Of a stretch of 64,000 nucleotides of DNA, positions 61,436-64,000 are shown piece by piece. A model generated the notes under the pieces. That model was not told where the DNA came from and did not search any database. It saw only the letters and a list, made by a program, of their open reading frames with translations. This stretch comes from G963665085 sp963665085 (lineage in GTDB: Bacteria; Bacteroidota; Bacteroidia; Bacteroidales; JAAAOM01), in the NCBI GenBank assembly GCA_963665085.2, contig CAXXXS010000001.1, forward strand, positions 4,650,001 to 4,714,000. Direction: 5' to 3'. The stretch's first letter is position 1. Each line of letters opens with the position of its first letter. The translations under genes and the position numbers were made by a program.

Positions 61436-62716
61436 ATGAATAACAATCAACCTTTAGCTGAAAGGCTCAGGCCTAAAACACTTGACACTTATATAGGTCA
61501 AAAACATCTTGTTGGCGAAAAGGCTGTTTTAAGACAAAGCATAGAATCTGGGAATTTGCACTCATTTATCCTTTGGGGGCCTCCGGGTGTGGGTAAAACA
61601 ACCCTGGCTAAAATCATTGCGAATCAACTTGACCGGGCATTTTATGTATTGAGTGCGATAAGTTCTGGCGTAAAAGATGTTAGAGAAACTATTGAGAAAG
61701 CAAAAAAACAACAGTTCTTTAACAATCCCAACCCCATCCTTTTTATTGATGAAATTCATCGTTTTAACAAGGCTCAACAGGATTCTCTCTTAGGTGCTGT
61801 TGAAGCAGGAACAATTACGTTAATCGGAGCAACAACAGAAAATCCTTCTTTTGAGGTTATTTCTCCTCTACTTTCTCGCTGTCAGGTTTATGTCTTAAAG
61901 CATTTAGAGAAAGAAGAGTTAATAGAAATTATAACTAATGCATTAAAAAATGATGTCATCTTAAAAGAAAAAAATATTAAAATTGAAGAATATGAAGCAA
62001 TGTTGAGAATATCCGGAGGAGATGCCCGAAAACTTTTAAATATTTTATCCTTGGTTGTTGATGCTGAAGGTGGAAAAGAAATCGTAATCAATAATGATAA
62101 GGTTATTAAACGTGTCCAGGAAAACATTGCTATCTATGATAAAAACGGTGAACAACATTATGACATTATCTCAGCTTTCATAAAATCAATCAGGGGAAGC
62201 GATCCCAACGCAGCTGTTTACTGGCTTGCCCGAATGATAGAAGGCGGTGAAGATGTTAAATTTATCGCGAGACGTTTGGTAATTTTGGCAGCTGAAGATA
62301 TTGGACTGGCAAATCCAAACGCATTATTGATGGCTACAAACTGTTTTGAAGCTGTTAATCTCATTGGCTGGCCAGAAGCCAGGATAATTCTCTCTGAAGC
62401 AACTATATACCTGGCCACAAGTCCAAAAAGTAATTCAGCCTACCAGGCAATAAACGATGCTCAACAAATGGTAAAAAACCTGGGTGATTTACCTGTTCCT
62501 TTACACATTAGAAATGCCCCAACAAAACTAATGAAAGATTTAGGGTATGGAAAAGATTATAAATATGCCCATCTATACGAAGGAAATTTTATAAATGATA
62601 ATTTTCTCCCCGAAGATATAGAAGGAACAATGTTCTATTCACCCCAGAAAAATGCTAAAGAAAAAGAACTAAGACAGAGATTATCAAATCTATGGGGGGA
62701 CAGATACAATTACTAA
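61436..62716 (+). CDS. rarA: Replication-associated recombination protein A
   Basis: 426 residues (MgsA/RarA). LAERLRPKTLDTYIGQKHLV, Walker A WGPPGVGKTTLAK, Walker B LFIDEIHRFNKAQQDSLLGA, sensor 1 GATTENPSFEVISPLLSRCQ, and the C-terminal tetramerisation region AAEDIGLANPNALLMATNCF. A clamp-loader-like AAA+ ATPase that acts at stalled replication forks. It precedes kdsA by 20 nt, so the two are probably co-transcribed. Confidence 0.96.
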   Translation: MNNNQPLAERLRPKTLDTYIGQKHLVGEKAVLRQSIESGNLHSFILWGPPGVGKTTLAKIIANQLDRAFYVLSAISSGVKDVRETIEKAKKQQFFNNPNPILFIDEIHRFNKAQQDSLLGAVEAGTITLIGATTENPSFEVISPLLSRCQVYVLKHLEKEELIEIITNALKNDVILKEKNIKIEEYEAMLRISGGDARKLLNILSLVVDAEGGKEIVINNDKVIKRVQENIAIYDKNGEQHYDIISAFIKSIRGSDPNAAVYWLARMIEGGEDVKFIARRLVILAAEDIGLANPNALLMATNCFEAVNLIGWPEARIILSEATIYLATSPKSNSAYQAINDAQQMVKNLGDLPVPLHIRNAPTKLMKDLGYGKDYKYAHLYEGNFINDNFLPEDIEGTMFYSPQKNAKEKELRQRLSNLWGDRYNY

Positions 62717-62736
62717 TTAAAAATTAGATTAAAAAA

Positions 62737-63555
62737 ATGATAGATAAAGTATTACAACAAGCAAAAAAAAACAAGGATACTTTTCTTTTACTAGCTGGAC
62801 CATGTGTTATTGAAGGAGAAAAAATAACCTTTGAAACAGCTAAAAAACTAAAAGAAATAACTTCAGAGTTAAATATCCCCTTTGTTTTTAAATCATCGTA
62901 CAGAAAAGCTAATCGTTCAAGAATTGACTCTTTTACGGGTATTGGAGACATAGAAGGGCTTGAAATCCTTGCTAAAATAAAAAATGAACTGGAAGTACCT
63001 GTCGTCACCGATATCCATTCAGCTGAAGAAGCTACAATGGCTGGTAAGTATGTAGACATTTTACAGATTCCTGCCTTTTTATGCAGACAAACAGACATAC
63101 TAATTGCTGCTGCAAAAACAGGAAAAGTAGTAAACATAAAAAAAGGTCAATTTTTGGCACCCGAGGCAATGAAATTTGCTGCCGATAAAATTATTGATTC
63201 CGGAAACGACAAGGTTATGTTAACAGACAGAGGTACTATGTTTGGGTATTACGATCTTTTGGTCGATTACCGGGGTATTGTTACCATGAAAGAACTTGGT
63301 CATCCCGTAATTCTTGATATTACCCATTCCCTCCAACAACCCAATCAATCATCGGGTGTTACAGGAGGCTTGCCACAGCTAATAGAAACCATTGCAAAGG
63401 CTGGTATTGCAGTTGGTGTTGACGGAATATTTATGGAAACACACCCAAATCCGTCTGAAGCAAAATCAGATGGAGCCAATATGCTACCATTAAACCAGGT
63501 AGATACTTTATTAAAAAAATTGCTGGCAATTAAAAAGGCTGTAAGCAGCTTTTAG
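62737..63555 (+). CDS. kdsA: 3-deoxy-8-phosphooctulonate synthase
   Basis: 272 residues. LLAGPCVIEGE at the front, VFKSSYRKANRSRIDSFTGI, VPVVTDIHSAEEATMAGKYV, FLCRQTDILIAAAKTGKVVN, IKKGQFLAPEAMKFAADKII, DITHSLQQPNQSSGVTGGLP and GIFMETHPNPSEAKSDGANM. KdsA condenses PEP with arabinose-5-phosphate to make KDO-8-phosphate for lipid A-linked core, confirming an LPS-producing cell. It follows rarA; convergent with the ProC-like gene. Confidence 0.97.
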   Translation: MIDKVLQQAKKNKDTFLLLAGPCVIEGEKITFETAKKLKEITSELNIPFVFKSSYRKANRSRIDSFTGIGDIEGLEILAKIKNELEVPVVTDIHSAEEATMAGKYVDILQIPAFLCRQTDILIAAAKTGKVVNIKKGQFLAPEAMKFAADKIIDSGNDKVMLTDRGTMFGYYDLLVDYRGIVTMKELGHPVILDITHSLQQPNQSSGVTGGLPQLIETIAKAGIAVGVDGIFMETHPNPSEAKSDGANMLPLNQVDTLLKKLLAIKKAVSSF

Positions 63556-63581
63556 TGCTATAATAATTTAGATGCTAAAAC

Positions 63582-63606
63582 CCGACAGAGTCATCAGACC
63601 TGTCGG
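63582..63606. repeat. CCGACAG/CTGTCGG hairpin between convergent genes
   Basis: Seven-bp perfect arms with an 11-nt loop; no T run follows. It resembles a common dispersed repeat ('CCGACAG...CTGTCGG') and may help end transcription from either side. Confidence 0.4.
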
Positions 63607-63629
63607 AGTAGCTATAAGGAGAGCTTTTA

Positions 63630-64000
63630 TTAACTTTTAAGTTTGCTATAAAGCCCCAATAATTTTGCATTTAGAATTGATTTAATCTCATCTTCATTCT
63701 CGCCAATAGGCTTTACCGGGATTAAATCAATCACTTCTTCAGAAGATAATCCAGAATTATAAAAAAGAGATATCGATTTGTTTAAGGTTGATTGAATCGT
63801 TTTCTGAGCTTCTACTTTATCCAAACCAGTTTCCATTGCTATTTTCTCCATTTCCTTCCATTGAAACCAGAAATATGTTGGAAGCATGGCTGATACAATA
63901 GCATATCCTTCGAGTTTATTTTCCAACACTTCAAAACAATCCCCCAAAGGTCTTACCATATCAAAAAATGAGGCTTTAACCTGTTCACTCATTTCTAAAT
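63630..64000 (-). CDS. ProC-like pyrroline-5-carboxylate reductase, C-terminal part (cut by window edge)
   Basis: The frame is open through the window end: codons upstream of ATG 63992 read LE without a stop, so the real start is probably beyond 64000. The readable 120 residues (MVRPLGDCFEVLENKLEGYA; IVSAMLPTYFWFQWKEMEKI; AMETGLDKVEAQKTIQSTLN) resemble the helical dimerisation domain of ProC, with 'sgsgpay' replaced by SAMLPTYF. ProC reduces pyrroline-5-carboxylate to proline. The NADP-binding domain is outside. A ProC-related reductase of other specificity is possible because the domain is divergent. Confidence 0.6.
   Translation of the reverse strand, partial: LEMSEQVKASFFDMVRPLGDCFEVLENKLEGYAIVSAMLPTYFWFQWKEMEKIAMETGLDKVEAQKTIQSTLNKSISLFYNSGLSSEEVIDLIPVKPIGENEDEIKSILNAKLLGLYSKLKS

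Overview
The window looks like a chromosomal segment of a Bacteroidota bacterium, probably a Bacteroidales or Marinilabiliales-like, Gram-negative and AT-rich organism. This rests on family content and promoter style, not on a database match. Supporting signs are a type IX secretion C-terminal sorting domain, a TonB receptor with an N-terminal carboxypeptidase-regulatory-like domain, DUF4252 and DUF4293 proteins, KdsA, the rpsF-rpsR-rplI order, and Bacteroidota promoters of the TTG-N18..20-TAnnTTTG type upstream of guaB, rpsF, an IS transposase and others.

Layout. 1-0.4 kb: 5' end of guaB. 0.7-10.5 kb: two PQQ-like beta-propeller proteins, a TonB-dependent receptor preceded by an overlapping small gene, a MalT/LuxR-type STAND regulator and a secreted alpha/beta hydrolase. 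10.5-11.2 kb: a MntA/HepT pair whose HepT has lost its catalytic histidine. 11.3-14.4 kb: membrane and secreted proteins of unknown role. 14.5-15.9 kb: a succinate-semialdehyde-type aldehyde dehydrogenase broken by one in-frame TAA. 16.2-22.4 kb: a beta-helix lipoprotein, an AsmA protein with a perfect palindrome before its start, and an Rpn nuclease gene lodged between two gene stubs. 22.7-26.6 kb: tRNA 2-selenouridine synthase, selD and a class 3 aldehyde dehydrogenase. 26.7-35.3 kb: a lipoprotein, a CNNM-type membrane protein, a DUF1080 protein and a 1758-residue type IX cargo protein.

35.4-38.2 kb is a nest of mobile elements: a truncated IS5-family copy, then an IS200-like element whose tnpA is split by a second IS5-family element and whose left end truncates a resident gene. 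38.8-44.1 kb: a YkpA/YbiT-type ABC-F protein and a hybrid histidine kinase cut by an intact second copy of the first IS. Removing that copy plus one TAA duplication restores an 852-residue kinase.

44.2-48.6 kb: acyl-ACP thioesterase, bacteriohemerythrin, SiaC-like phosphoprotein, a DUF4174 protein, and a compact arsC-arsR-arsM operon preceded by two perfect palindromes. 48.6-64 kb is mostly conserved housekeeping: lactonase-like lipoprotein, rpsF-rpsR-rplI, DUF4293, prohibitin-like protein, SirB1-like protein, RNase Y, a probable 6S RNA beside zapA, an M23 peptidase, an ECF sigma/anti-sigma locus with three DUF4252 proteins, a YbgC-type thioesterase, rarA, kdsA, and the C-terminal part of a ProC-like reductase.

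The strongest observations beyond ordinary annotation are the nested insertion sequences, a 114-bp transposase-less element with IS200-like ends at 2.0 kb, the kinase and dehydrogenase disruptions, the HepT active-site loss, and several clean palindromic or direct-repeat sites upstream of genes. I saw no tRNA, rRNA, CRISPR array or prophage, and no clearly undescribed multi-gene system.
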